64,000 nt of DNA from an uncultured Flavobacteriaceae bacterium (GTDB taxonomy: Bacteria > Bacteroidota > Bacteroidia > Flavobacteriales > Flavobacteriaceae), in the NCBI GenBank assembly GCA_905479065.1, contig CAJQLB010000008.1:42172-106171 (forward strand), given 5' to 3'. Below the pieces are notes generated by a model. The model did no database searches. It was not told the origin of the DNA and saw only the letters and a program-made list of their open reading frames with translations. The translations under genes were made by a program, and so were the position numbers. This document shows, one piece after another, positions 17,854-26,183 of the stretch (position 1 is the stretch's first letter; every line of letters starts with the position of its first letter).

Positions 17854-18965
17854 CCTCAACGTTTTTTTTTGATAATCTTCAAAATCAATTGGACAATAAA
17901 TTGCCATTTGTAGCGTACTCAAAGCCAAAATCTTTTGAAATAAGAGCTCTATTACAAAAAAATCAGTCCCTATATAAAGTTGATGATTTTAGTGAGAGTG
18001 GTTTTGTTTTTTCACCATTTGATATTCGAAAAGACACCCTATTGATACCATTAAGTATGTCAAGAACCATGGTGACTCAAGATGATGTTGTATTGAATGA
18101 TTTTGATTCTTTTAAAAAAATATCTACTGAAAACGAAAAGGCGTATATAGATTTAGTTAATAAAGGAATAAAAGCAATTACCAGTGAAAATTTAGAAAAA
18201 GTAGTTGTCTCAAGAGTTGTGGAGATTAAAGAAAGTAACAAAGACGTCATTTTAATTTTTAAACGATTATTACTTGCTAATAATTCTGCGTTTGTTTATT
18301 GTTGGTATCATCCCAAAGTTGGATTATGGCTTGGAGCAACACCTGAAACGCTCTTGAAAGTTGAAGGGAATGAATTCTCAACAATGGCTTTAGCAGGAAC
18401 TCAGAAGTTTATGGGGACAATGGATGTTCGATGGACAGATAAAGAGGTAAACGAACAGCAAATTGTTACAGACTACCTAAAGTCAAACCTTGAGCCCATT
18501 ACTAATAAGTTAACCGTTTCTCCATCTCAAACCATACGCGCTGGTAATTTATTACATATTCAAAATGAATTGAGAGGGAGTATTCATGGTATTAAAAGTG
18601 GTTTGCAAAAATTGATTTACACATTACATCCAACCCCTGCTGTTTGTGGTTTTCCAAAAATTGAAGCGATGCAGTTTATTTTAGATAATGAGCATTACAA
18701 TAGGGAATTTTACACGGGGTTTCTTGGTGAATTGAATAGAGAAGTCAAAGTTAAACCACGAACAGGGAAATTAAATATCGAAAATAGAGCGTTTCATTTT
18801 AATAAACGGGCGTCTCATTTATTTGTAAATCTTCGGTGTGCTCAATTGGATAAAGAGGTGATTAAATTATATGTCGGTGGCGGTGTGACAAGAAACTCTC
18901 AAGCCAAAAAAGAATGGGAGGAAACGATCGCTAAAATGTATACCATGTCTAGCGTTTTGTCATAA
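17850..18965 (+). CDS. menF: Isochorismate synthase
   Basis: A 371-residue chorismate-utilising enzyme. Conserved C-terminal motifs include LEKVVVSRVVEI, LGATPETLL, ALAGTQ, HPTPAVCGFP, NREFYTGFLGELN and VGGGVTRNSQAKKEWEET. It converts chorismate to isochorismate with Mg. Entry into menaquinone rather than siderophore synthesis is set by the neighbours: thioesterase upstream, menD 44 bases downstream. Length is typical of short MenF/EntC proteins. Confidence 0.94.
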   Translation: MTSTFFFDNLQNQLDNKLPFVAYSKPKSFEIRALLQKNQSLYKVDDFSESGFVFSPFDIRKDTLLIPLSMSRTMVTQDDVVLNDFDSFKKISTENEKAYIDLVNKGIKAITSENLEKVVVSRVVEIKESNKDVILIFKRLLLANNSAFVYCWYHPKVGLWLGATPETLLKVEGNEFSTMALAGTQKFMGTMDVRWTDKEVNEQQIVTDYLKSNLEPITNKLTVSPSQTIRAGNLLHIQNELRGSIHGIKSGLQKLIYTLHPTPAVCGFPKIEAMQFILDNEHYNREFYTGFLGELNREVKVKPRTGKLNIENRAFHFNKRASHLFVNLRCAQLDKEVIKLYVGGGVTRNSQAKKEWEETIAKMYTMSSVLS

Positions 18966-18995
18966 ATCCCTTAGCCGTTTTTACCTTTCATTTTG

Positions 18996-19003
18996 TATCT
19001 TTG
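18996..19003 (+). promoter_or_regulatory. -7 element (TATCTTTG) abutting the menD start
   Basis: TATCTTTG ends 6 bases before the menD ATG. If used, transcription would begin at or next to the start codon. It may be chance, since menF reads through from upstream. Confidence 0.35.
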
Positions 19004-19009
19004 TGATGA

Positions 19010-20674
19010 ATGAAATACCCAAATATTCCTCTAGCCCAGTCAGTAATTCAACTTTGTAAAGCAAAAGGTATTGTACACATTGTCATATCACCAGGCAGTC
19101 GTAACGCACCTTTAACTATTGGCTTTACAATGGATTCTTTTTTTAAATGCTACAGCGTTGTAGATGAACGATGTGCTGCTTTTTTTGGACTGGGAATAGC
19201 ACAACAAACAGAACATCCTGTTGCCTTAGTCTGTACATCAGGCAGTGCTCTTTTAAATTACTATCCCGCTGTTGCCGAGGCTTTTTACAGTGAGATTCCT
19301 CTTGTTGTTTTAAGTGCTGATAGACCTGAAAATTTAATAAATATCGGTGATGGTCAAACGATTAACCAAAAAGAAGTTTTTGCAAATCACAGTCTTTATT
19401 CTGCAAATTTATGTGAAAATGATTTGGAGACTAACGACCTCGAAATAAATAAGGCTCTCAATAATGCTATAATTAGCAAAGGGCCCGTACATGTTAATGT
19501 TCCTTTTAAAGAACCTTTGTATGAAACGACGAATGACCTTTTGGTAAATCCTATTGTTAAAACAACGGTGTTTAATAAGAAAGTTGTTGATTATAATTTA
19601 TTAAAAGATATAGTTTCAAGGTGGTCTTCTTCAAAGAAAAAAATGGTTTTAGTAGGAGTTCATGCGCCAAATAGAATATCACAAAAATGGTTAAATAGCT
19701 TGGCAAATGACGATAGTATTCTTGTTTTTACTGAAACTACGTCTAATTTGAATCATCCTAACTTTTTCCCGAGTATAGACAAGATTATCTCTCCATTAAC
19801 TTCCGAGGAAATGGAGATGTTGAGGCCAGATATTTTATTAACATTTGGAGGGCTAATAGTTTCAAAAAAAATAAAAGCTTTTCTAAGAAAATTTCAACCA
19901 AAACACCACTGGCACATTGATGAGCTTAAAGCCAATAATACTTTTTTCTGTCTAGAGCACCATATTAAAATTTCTCCAAATGAATTTTTTGATGCCATAT
20001 TTCAACAGAGTATTAGTCCAATAATTAGTAATTATAAACCGATGTGGAATGCCGTTAAGAGACATAGAAGTGAAAAACATGATTCCTTTTTGAGGTCAGT
20101 TCCTTTTTCAGATCTAAAAGTATTTGATATTATTATAAACGAGCTTCCTCAAGGTATAATTTTACAGTTATCTAATAGTGCCACGGTAAGGTATGCACAA
20201 TTATTTGATATGGATAGTTCGGTTGAGGTTTTTTGTAATAGAGGTACCAGTGGTATAGATGGTAGTACGAGTACTGCTATAGGGTGTGCGGTTGTTGGAA
20301 AGAAACAAACATTTTTGGTGACAGGAGATTTGAGTTTTTTTTATGACAGTAATGCTTTGTGGAATAATTATATTCCGAATAATTTTAGAATAATACTTAT
20401 CAACAATAGTGGTGGGGGTATTTTTAGAATTTTACCCGGAAAAAATGATACAGACATATTTGAGACCTTTTTTGAAACTAAACACAATTTATCGGCCAAG
20501 CAACTTTGTGAGATGTTTAACATAGTTTATGCGACAGCAAGGACATCAAATGAACTTCGGGAAGCTATGTCAAGATTAAAGGATGATAATAATGCTCCAA
20601 TACTTCTAGAAATCTTTACACCATCTAAAATAAACGACCAAGTTCTATTAGATTATTTTGAATTTATCGCGTAG
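19010..20674 (+). CDS. menD: SEPHCHC synthase (2-succinyl-5-enolpyruvyl-6-hydroxy-3-cyclohexene-1-carboxylate synthase)
   Basis: A 554-residue thiamine-diphosphate enzyme. The N-terminal HIVISPGSRNAPLTIGF, CTSGSALLNYYPAVAEAFYS and LSADRPENL segments are MenD signatures; the C-terminal NRGTSGIDGSTSTAIG and GDLSFFYDSNALWNN, with INNSGGGIF, form the cofactor site. It joins 2-oxoglutarate to isochorismate with CO2 release. It follows menF and is followed by the CvfB-like gene and menB. Length fits the family. Confidence 0.96.
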   Translation: MKYPNIPLAQSVIQLCKAKGIVHIVISPGSRNAPLTIGFTMDSFFKCYSVVDERCAAFFGLGIAQQTEHPVALVCTSGSALLNYYPAVAEAFYSEIPLVVLSADRPENLINIGDGQTINQKEVFANHSLYSANLCENDLETNDLEINKALNNAIISKGPVHVNVPFKEPLYETTNDLLVNPIVKTTVFNKKVVDYNLLKDIVSRWSSSKKKMVLVGVHAPNRISQKWLNSLANDDSILVFTETTSNLNHPNFFPSIDKIISPLTSEEMEMLRPDILLTFGGLIVSKKIKAFLRKFQPKHHWHIDELKANNTFFCLEHHIKISPNEFFDAIFQQSISPIISNYKPMWNAVKRHRSEKHDSFLRSVPFSDLKVFDIIINELPQGIILQLSNSATVRYAQLFDMDSSVEVFCNRGTSGIDGSTSTAIGCAVVGKKQTFLVTGDLSFFYDSNALWNNYIPNNFRIILINNSGGGIFRILPGKNDTDIFETFFETKHNLSAKQLCEMFNIVYATARTSNELREAMSRLKDDNNAPILLEIFTPSKINDQVLLDYFEFIA

Positions 20675-20812
20675 TGTATAAATGATTTGGTTAGAATGGC
20701 TGTGAAAGTTGATATTCTGTAGTTAAAGTCTAACACGTTTTAGTTAGTGAGGTTAATTAAACGAGAGACTGTGTTTTTTAAACAAGCTTATGTAATTGCT
20801 TTTTAATATGCT

Positions 20813-20820
20813 TACATTTG
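20813..20820 (+). promoter_or_regulatory. -7 element (TACATTTG) abutting the S1-protein start
   Basis: TACATTTG ends 4 bases before the ATG at 20825, with a TTG 14 bases upstream (20796-20798). Use of this promoter would give a leaderless or nearly leaderless message. Confidence 0.4.
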
Positions 20821-20824
20821 TTTT

Positions 20825-21664
20825 ATGATACAAATAGGAGAAATGAATTCCCTGTCCATTATCCGTGAGAGAGATCCCGGTCTTTTTTTGGCGGATGATG
20901 ATGATAACGAAGTGTTGCTACCAAATAGATATAAACCTGAAAATTATAAAATTTATGATTTTTTAGAGGTATTTGTCTATTTAGATAACGAGGAACGTCT
21001 CGTAGCGGTTACAGACAAACCGTATATCATGAAGGGTGAGTTTGCTCTGCTACGATGTAATGAAGTGACTAGTGTGGGAGCATTTCTGGACTGGGGCATG
21101 GTTAAAGAGCTGTTTTGTCCATTTAAGGAGCAGGCCTTTAAAATGAAAAAAGGAGGATGGTATTTAGTTCATTGTTATCTCGACGATGAAACAAATAGAT
21201 TAGTGGCTTCAAGTAAAACAAATAGATTTCTAAATAACAATATATTGTCAGTAAAACCATTTCAAGAGGTAGATCTTATAGTGTCACACCCATCGGATAT
21301 AGGCATGAATGTCATCGTTAATAAGAGGCATATGGGTCTTGTATACCATGATGACATTTTTATTGATTTGAGTATTGGAGATATTTTAAAAGGTTACGTG
21401 AAAAAGATACGCCCCGGTAACAAGTTGGATATTTCTTTAGGTCAACTAGGCTATCGAAATATTGAGCCAAATTCTAAGCGTATTTTAGAAAAATTGGAAG
21501 ATAATAATGGCTTTATTCCATTGACCGACAAGTCGAGCCCTGAAGCCATAAAAAATGACCTTCAAATGAGTAAAAAAGGTTTTAAAAAGGCTATTGGAAA
21601 TCTCTACAAACAACGTTTAATTCTCTTCAAAGAAGATGGGATTTATTTGGTTCAAAATCGCTAA
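20825..21664 (+). CDS. S1-like RNA-binding protein (CvfB/YitL family)
   Basis: A 279-residue cytosolic protein. The start MIQIGEMNSLSIIRERDPGLFLAD is the usual CvfB N-terminus; S1-type OB repeats follow, seen as GAFLDWGMVKELFCPF (about 83-100) and GDILKGYVKKIRPGNKLDISLG (about 185-207), and a winged-helix-like tail lies at 235-279. Family members bind RNA; in Staphylococcus CvfB influences virulence gene expression. Its place between menD and menB is probably passenger status, since no link to quinone synthesis is known. Confidence 0.88.
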   Translation: MIQIGEMNSLSIIRERDPGLFLADDDDNEVLLPNRYKPENYKIYDFLEVFVYLDNEERLVAVTDKPYIMKGEFALLRCNEVTSVGAFLDWGMVKELFCPFKEQAFKMKKGGWYLVHCYLDDETNRLVASSKTNRFLNNNILSVKPFQEVDLIVSHPSDIGMNVIVNKRHMGLVYHDDIFIDLSIGDILKGYVKKIRPGNKLDISLGQLGYRNIEPNSKRILEKLEDNNGFIPLTDKSSPEAIKNDLQMSKKGFKKAIGNLYKQRLILFKEDGIYLVQNR

Positions 21665-21680
21665 AATAAATTGATTATCT

Positions 21681-21688
21681 TATTTTTG
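21681..21688 (+). promoter_or_regulatory. -7 element (TATTTTTG) for menB
   Basis: TATTTTTG lies 16 bases before the menB ATG. No TTG partner at normal distance. Confidence 0.4.
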
Positions 21689-21704
21689 AAGCAATTTTCG
21701 ATAT

Positions 21705-22544
21705 ATGGGTAATATGAATTGGATTGAAGTAAAAACTTATGAAGACATCACCTACAAAAAATGTGAAGGTGTTGCTCGGATTGCATTTAACAGACCAGAC
21801 GTACGAAATGCGTTTCGCCCTAAGACGACGAGTGAGTTGTATGATGCTTTAAATAATGCTAACGAAGATGTTTCAATTGGAGCTGTATTACTGAGTGCAG
21901 AAGGTCCCTCATCGAAAGATGGGGTGTATTCATTTTGTAGTGGAGGTGACCAAAAATCAAGAGGACATCAGGGATATGTTGGAGAAGACGGCTATCATCG
22001 TTTAAATATTTTAGAAGTTCAGCGACTCATAAGATTTATGCCGAAAGCTGTTATCGCTGTTGTGCCTGGTTGGGCTGTAGGAGGAGGACACAGTTTACAT
22101 GTTGTTTGTGACTTGACTTTGGCAAGTAAAGAGCATGCAATCTTTAAGCAAACAGATGCAGATGTTACTAGTTTTGATGGGGGTTACGGCTCTGCCTATT
22201 TGGCAAAAATGGTTGGTCAAAAAAAAGCAAGAGAAATTTTCTTTCTAGGACGTAATTACTCCGCGCAAGAGGCTTATGAGATGGGTATGGTTAATGCTGT
22301 AATTCCTCATGCGGAATTAGAGGCCACAGCTTACAATTGGGCCAAAGAAATTCTTGAAAAATCACCGACCTCAATTAAGATGTTAAAATTTGCTATGAAT
22401 TTAACAGATGATGGTATGGTTGGTCAGCAAGTATTTGCTGGTGAAGCGACAAGATTGGCATATATGACTGATGAGGCAAAAGAAGGTAGAGACGCTTTCC
22501 TTGAAAAACGTAAGCCGAATTTTGAAAAAAAATGGATTCCTTGA
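21705..22544 (+). CDS. menB: 1,4-dihydroxy-2-naphthoyl-CoA synthase
   Basis: A 279-residue crotonase-fold enzyme. MenB marks are VARIAFNRPDVRNAFRPKT, SFCSGGDQKSRG, VPGWAVGGGHSLHVVCDLTLAS, QTDADVTSFDGGYGSAYLA and the C-terminal FLEKRKPNFEKKWIP. It closes the second ring of the naphthoquinone from o-succinylbenzoyl-CoA. menA starts 3 bases after its stop, so the two are cotranscribed. Confidence 0.97.
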   Translation: MGNMNWIEVKTYEDITYKKCEGVARIAFNRPDVRNAFRPKTTSELYDALNNANEDVSIGAVLLSAEGPSSKDGVYSFCSGGDQKSRGHQGYVGEDGYHRLNILEVQRLIRFMPKAVIAVVPGWAVGGGHSLHVVCDLTLASKEHAIFKQTDADVTSFDGGYGSAYLAKMVGQKKAREIFFLGRNYSAQEAYEMGMVNAVIPHAELEATAYNWAKEILEKSPTSIKMLKFAMNLTDDGMVGQQVFAGEATRLAYMTDEAKEGRDAFLEKRKPNFEKKWIP

Positions 22545-22547
22545 TAT

Positions 22548-23459
22548 ATGAATAAGTTTAAGTTATGGATCTCGGTATTTCGTCTCAGAACCTTACCATT
22601 ATCCTTATCCGGTATCATAATTGCTGGTTCTATCGCCTACTACAATGGCTATTTTGATGTTATTATTTTTAGTTTAGCGATTCTTGTGACATTAGGGCTC
22701 CAAATATTATCAAATCTTGCAAACGATTATGGAGATGGCGTTAAAGGGACGGATAATCGAAATCGAATTGGACCTGAAAGAGGTATTCAAAGTGGTAAAA
22801 TCAGTCCAAAAGAGATGTTTGATGCAATAAAAATTAATATCATTGTTTTAATTTTTCTGATCTTTATGTTGATATTTTCAGCCTTTGGAACACATCATTT
22901 TTTGTCTTCAATAGTGTTTTTTATTCTTGGTTTTATGGCCATTTACGCCGCTCTCAGATACACAATAGGGGAAACGGCATATGGATACAGAGGTTTAGGG
23001 GATTTAATGGTTTTCTTGTTTTTTGGAATTATAAGCGTTCTTGGGGCATATTATTTGTTTGCTAAATCTTTGGAACATGTCTTAATTATGCCGGCCTGTA
23101 TAGTTGGTTTATTGAGTACCGCTGTACTCAACTTGAACAATATGCGAGATTTGAAATCTGATACTGAATCAGATAAAATTACGGTTGCCGTCAAACTTGG
23201 ACTAATTAAAGCAAAGAACTACCACGCTTTTCTATTAATTTTTGCTCTAATCTTAGGAATGTTATTCTCATTGCTTTATTACAGATCATTAATGAATTTA
23301 CTGTTTTTAGTCACCTTCATACCAATTGTTCGGCATATAGTTTTTGTGTATAAAGTTAAAGAGGTAAAGGAATTAGACTCTCAGTTAAAAATATTAGCGC
23401 TGTCAACTTTTGTTTTGTCATTAACGCTCGGATTGAGCTTTATTTATAACGGAATGTGA
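22548..23459 (+). CDS. menA: 1,4-dihydroxy-2-naphthoate polyprenyltransferase
   Basis: A 303-residue UbiA-family membrane enzyme with about eight helices. The first Asp-rich motif is in LANDYGDGVKGTDN and the second in LNNMRDLKSDTESDK, which bind Mg-diphosphate of the prenyl donor. RTLPLSLSGIIIAG at the N-terminus is typical MenA. It attaches the isoprenoid chain to DHNA with decarboxylation in the inner membrane. Tight spacing to menB. Confidence 0.95.
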   Translation: MNKFKLWISVFRLRTLPLSLSGIIIAGSIAYYNGYFDVIIFSLAILVTLGLQILSNLANDYGDGVKGTDNRNRIGPERGIQSGKISPKEMFDAIKINIIVLIFLIFMLIFSAFGTHHFLSSIVFFILGFMAIYAALRYTIGETAYGYRGLGDLMVFLFFGIISVLGAYYLFAKSLEHVLIMPACIVGLLSTAVLNLNNMRDLKSDTESDKITVAVKLGLIKAKNYHAFLLIFALILGMLFSLLYYRSLMNLLFLVTFIPIVRHIVFVYKVKEVKELDSQLKILALSTFVLSLTLGLSFIYNGM

Positions 23460-23488
23460 TAATTTTTATGCAACTAAACAAATAATTT

Positions 23489-24166
23489 ATGTTTATTAAA
23501 TTTTTAGGTCATGCCAGTTTGGCGATAACTATTGAGAATATTAAAATTTTAGTTGATCCATTTGTTTCTGGAAATCCAAAAGCTTCTCATATAGATGTTA
23601 ACACTTTAGAGGCAGACTATATTTTAGTGACACATGCTCATCAGGATCATTTGTTAGACGTTGAAGACATTGCACGGCGCACAAATGCTACGATTATATC
23701 AAATTTTGAGATAACTAATCATTATCTAGAAAAAAAATTAACATGCCACCCCATGAATCATGGAGGTAGTTGGGATTTTGATTTTGGTAAACTTAAATAC
23801 ACGAATGCAATTCATACCTCCTCTTTTCCTGATGGTAGTTATGGAGGTCAACCAGGTGGATTTATTATAGAAGGATCAAATAAAACAATATATATCGCGG
23901 GGGATACAGCATTATCCTATGATATGAAGCTTATTCCGCTGTCGTTTAATTTAGATTTAGCAATTCTCCCAATAGGTGATAATTTCACAATGGGCGTTGA
24001 TGACGCAATTTTTGCAAGTGATTTTATTCAATGTGATAAAATTTTAGGATATCATTTTGACACATTTGGATATATCGAAATTAATCGAGAAGAGGCAAAG
24101 CAACAATTTAATAAAAAAGGCAAAGAGTTAATTCTATTAGAAATTGGAGAGGCCATAGAATTATAA
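23489..24166 (+). CDS. UPF0173-type metal-dependent hydrolase
   Basis: A 225-residue metallo-beta-lactamase-fold protein. Metal ligands are in THAHQDHLLD, in the Gly/His segment MNHGGSWDF, in IYIAGDTALS, and in a final GYHFDTFG. This is the UPF0173 group, whose physiological substrate is unknown. Its stop overlaps the menC start by one base, so it is cotranscribed with menaquinone genes; a link to the pathway is not established. Confidence 0.9.
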   Translation: MFIKFLGHASLAITIENIKILVDPFVSGNPKASHIDVNTLEADYILVTHAHQDHLLDVEDIARRTNATIISNFEITNHYLEKKLTCHPMNHGGSWDFDFGKLKYTNAIHTSSFPDGSYGGQPGGFIIEGSNKTIYIAGDTALSYDMKLIPLSFNLDLAILPIGDNFTMGVDDAIFASDFIQCDKILGYHFDTFGYIEINREEAKQQFNKKGKELILLEIGEAIEL

Positions 24167-25200
24167 TGACAGCAAATTACACGAAATATCTATTAAATTT
24201 TAAACGTCCAAGTGGAACTTCACGAGGGGTTATGACTCAAAAAGAAACATGGTTTATAGCATTGGAGCATGAGGGTCGTAAAGGTATTGGAGAATGTGGT
24301 ATTTTAAGAGGTCTTAGTGTTGATGATGTGCCAAATTTTGAGGAGATCCTGGGATGGACCTGTTTAAACATCAATTTAGGGCTCGAATTTCTGTTGGAAA
24401 AATTAAAGGAATTCCCAAGTATTCAATTTGGTTTAGAGATGGCGTTTAAGTCTCTTGAGAGTAAAAATAAATTCACATTGTTTCCTTCGAGTTTTACTTC
24501 AGGTAAGGCATCAATACCCATAAATGGTTTGATTTGGATGGGTTCAAAAGATTTTATGAAATCTCAAATTAAAAACAAAATCTCTCAGGGCTTTAAGTGC
24601 CTAAAACTTAAAATTGGTGCTTTGGATTTTAAGACTGAAATTAATTTATTAAAATTCATAAGATCTGAGTACTCATATGAAGATATTCAATTGCGCGTAG
24701 ATGCAAATGGAGCATTTTCAGTAAATGATGCGTTAGAAAAATTAAATACCCTTTCTGACTTTCAATTGCATTCGATAGAACAACCAATTAAACAAGGACA
24801 AATTGAACACATGGCAGCGTTATGTGAAAAATCCTTATTGCCCATTGCGTTAGATGAAGAGCTTATTGGTGTTTTTGATAGAGGTAATAAAGAAATGTTA
24901 TTACAAGTTATTAAACCTCATTATATTATCCTAAAGCCAAGTTTTATTGGTGGTTTTCAAGGCTCAAATGAATGGATAGATTTGGCAAATAAGTATAGAA
25001 TTGGTTGGTGGATAACGAGTGCGTTAGAGAGTAACGTGGGATTAAATGCAATAGCACAATGGACCTTTAATTATGACGTTAAAATTCCGCAGGGTTTGGG
25101 GACAGGAGCTTTATTTACAAATAATTTTACGGCACCTTTACAAGTTGATAAAGGGATGTTACGCTACGACAACAATTTAGAATGGAATGTTAAAATATAA
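24166..25200 (+). CDS. menC: o-Succinylbenzoate synthase
   Basis: A 344-residue enolase-superfamily enzyme. The catalytic KxK lies in CLKLKIG, metal ligands in LRVDANGAF, SIEQPI and ALDEEL, and the second Lys in IILKPSFIGG. It dehydrates SHCHC to o-succinylbenzoate. Sequence alone can confuse MenC with dipeptide epimerases, but the position after menB-menA settles the role. ATG overlaps the TAA of the preceding gene. Confidence 0.93.
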   Translation: MTANYTKYLLNFKRPSGTSRGVMTQKETWFIALEHEGRKGIGECGILRGLSVDDVPNFEEILGWTCLNINLGLEFLLEKLKEFPSIQFGLEMAFKSLESKNKFTLFPSSFTSGKASIPINGLIWMGSKDFMKSQIKNKISQGFKCLKLKIGALDFKTEINLLKFIRSEYSYEDIQLRVDANGAFSVNDALEKLNTLSDFQLHSIEQPIKQGQIEHMAALCEKSLLPIALDEELIGVFDRGNKEMLLQVIKPHYIILKPSFIGGFQGSNEWIDLANKYRIGWWITSALESNVGLNAIAQWTFNYDVKIPQGLGTGALFTNNFTAPLQVDKGMLRYDNNLEWNVKI

Positions 25201-25203
25201 AAT

Positions 25204-26151
25204 ATGTATATAGCCTCAGCTTTTAAAATTAAACACGAACCTTGGAGATATTTGATAGGACTTGGTATATCCATAATGGGAGTTTTTGTTTTTTCTTTAC
25301 CTCATTTACTCGGTATCTTATATAAAACATTTAACGGATCAGTTGACCAATCCCAACTTGACAACACGAGTTACTTGTTAAGCTTGTTTGATAAAAACAT
25401 TAATTTGTGTTTTGTCTTATTACCTTTTGTTGGGGGCTTAGTATTTCTCATACTTTCAGTTAAGTTTCTACATCAACAATCATTTTTACAATTAACAACA
25501 TCACGAAAACAAATAGATTGGAAGAGGTTTTGGTTTGCATTAATATTATGGGGGTCTATCTCTGTAGGATTAATATTTGTTGATTACTTTTCAAACCCGA
25601 GTCATTATGAGTATAATTTTAAATTAAGACCTTTTTTGATTTTATTTTTTTTAGCAATTATTTTGGTTCCTTTACAGACAAGTTTTGAAGAATACGTCTT
25701 TCGTGGCTATTTGATGCAGGGAATTGGTGTTTTCGCAAAAAATAAATGGATTCCTTTAGTAACTACTTCATTAATTTTTGGTTTGTTACACATAGCTAAT
25801 CCTGAAATTGAGAAGCTGGGATACGTTTTACTTATTTATTATGTAGGTACTGGTTTTTTTCTTGGCGTTATTACTTTAATGGATGATGGATTAGAGCTGG
25901 CACTAGGATTTCATTTGGCCAATAATTTATTTACGGCTCTTTTGGTTACGGCTGATTGGACTGCTTTTCAAACACATTCTGTTTTTAAAGATATTTCGGA
26001 ACCCACAAAAGCAGAGTTTTCAGAGGTGTTTATGCCTTTATTTGTTGTGTTTCCTTTAGTTCTACTCATCTTTGCCAAGAAGTATCATTGGAACAGTTGG
26101 AGAGATAAATTGTTTGGATCAATTGATGACATCACAAAAAGTCAGTATTAA
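25204..26151 (+). CDS. CPBP-family intramembrane metalloprotease
   Basis: A 315-residue membrane protein with about eight helices. The CPBP (CAAX protease/Abi) motifs are complete: Glu162-Glu163 and Arg167 in FEEYVFRGYL, His196 in FGLLHIANP, and His237 with Asn240-Asn241 in GFHLANN. Such proteins cleave within the membrane; some act in bacteriocin immunity or signal processing. It starts 3 bases after menC and is likely cotranscribed, but its substrate is unknown. Confidence 0.9.
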   Translation: MYIASAFKIKHEPWRYLIGLGISIMGVFVFSLPHLLGILYKTFNGSVDQSQLDNTSYLLSLFDKNINLCFVLLPFVGGLVFLILSVKFLHQQSFLQLTTSRKQIDWKRFWFALILWGSISVGLIFVDYFSNPSHYEYNFKLRPFLILFFLAIILVPLQTSFEEYVFRGYLMQGIGVFAKNKWIPLVTTSLIFGLLHIANPEIEKLGYVLLIYYVGTGFFLGVITLMDDGLELALGFHLANNLFTALLVTADWTAFQTHSVFKDISEPTKAEFSEVFMPLFVVFPLVLLIFAKKYHWNSWRDKLFGSIDDITKSQY

Positions 26152-26183
26152 TGTGCTCGTTTAACTTCAAAATGGAAGAATTA

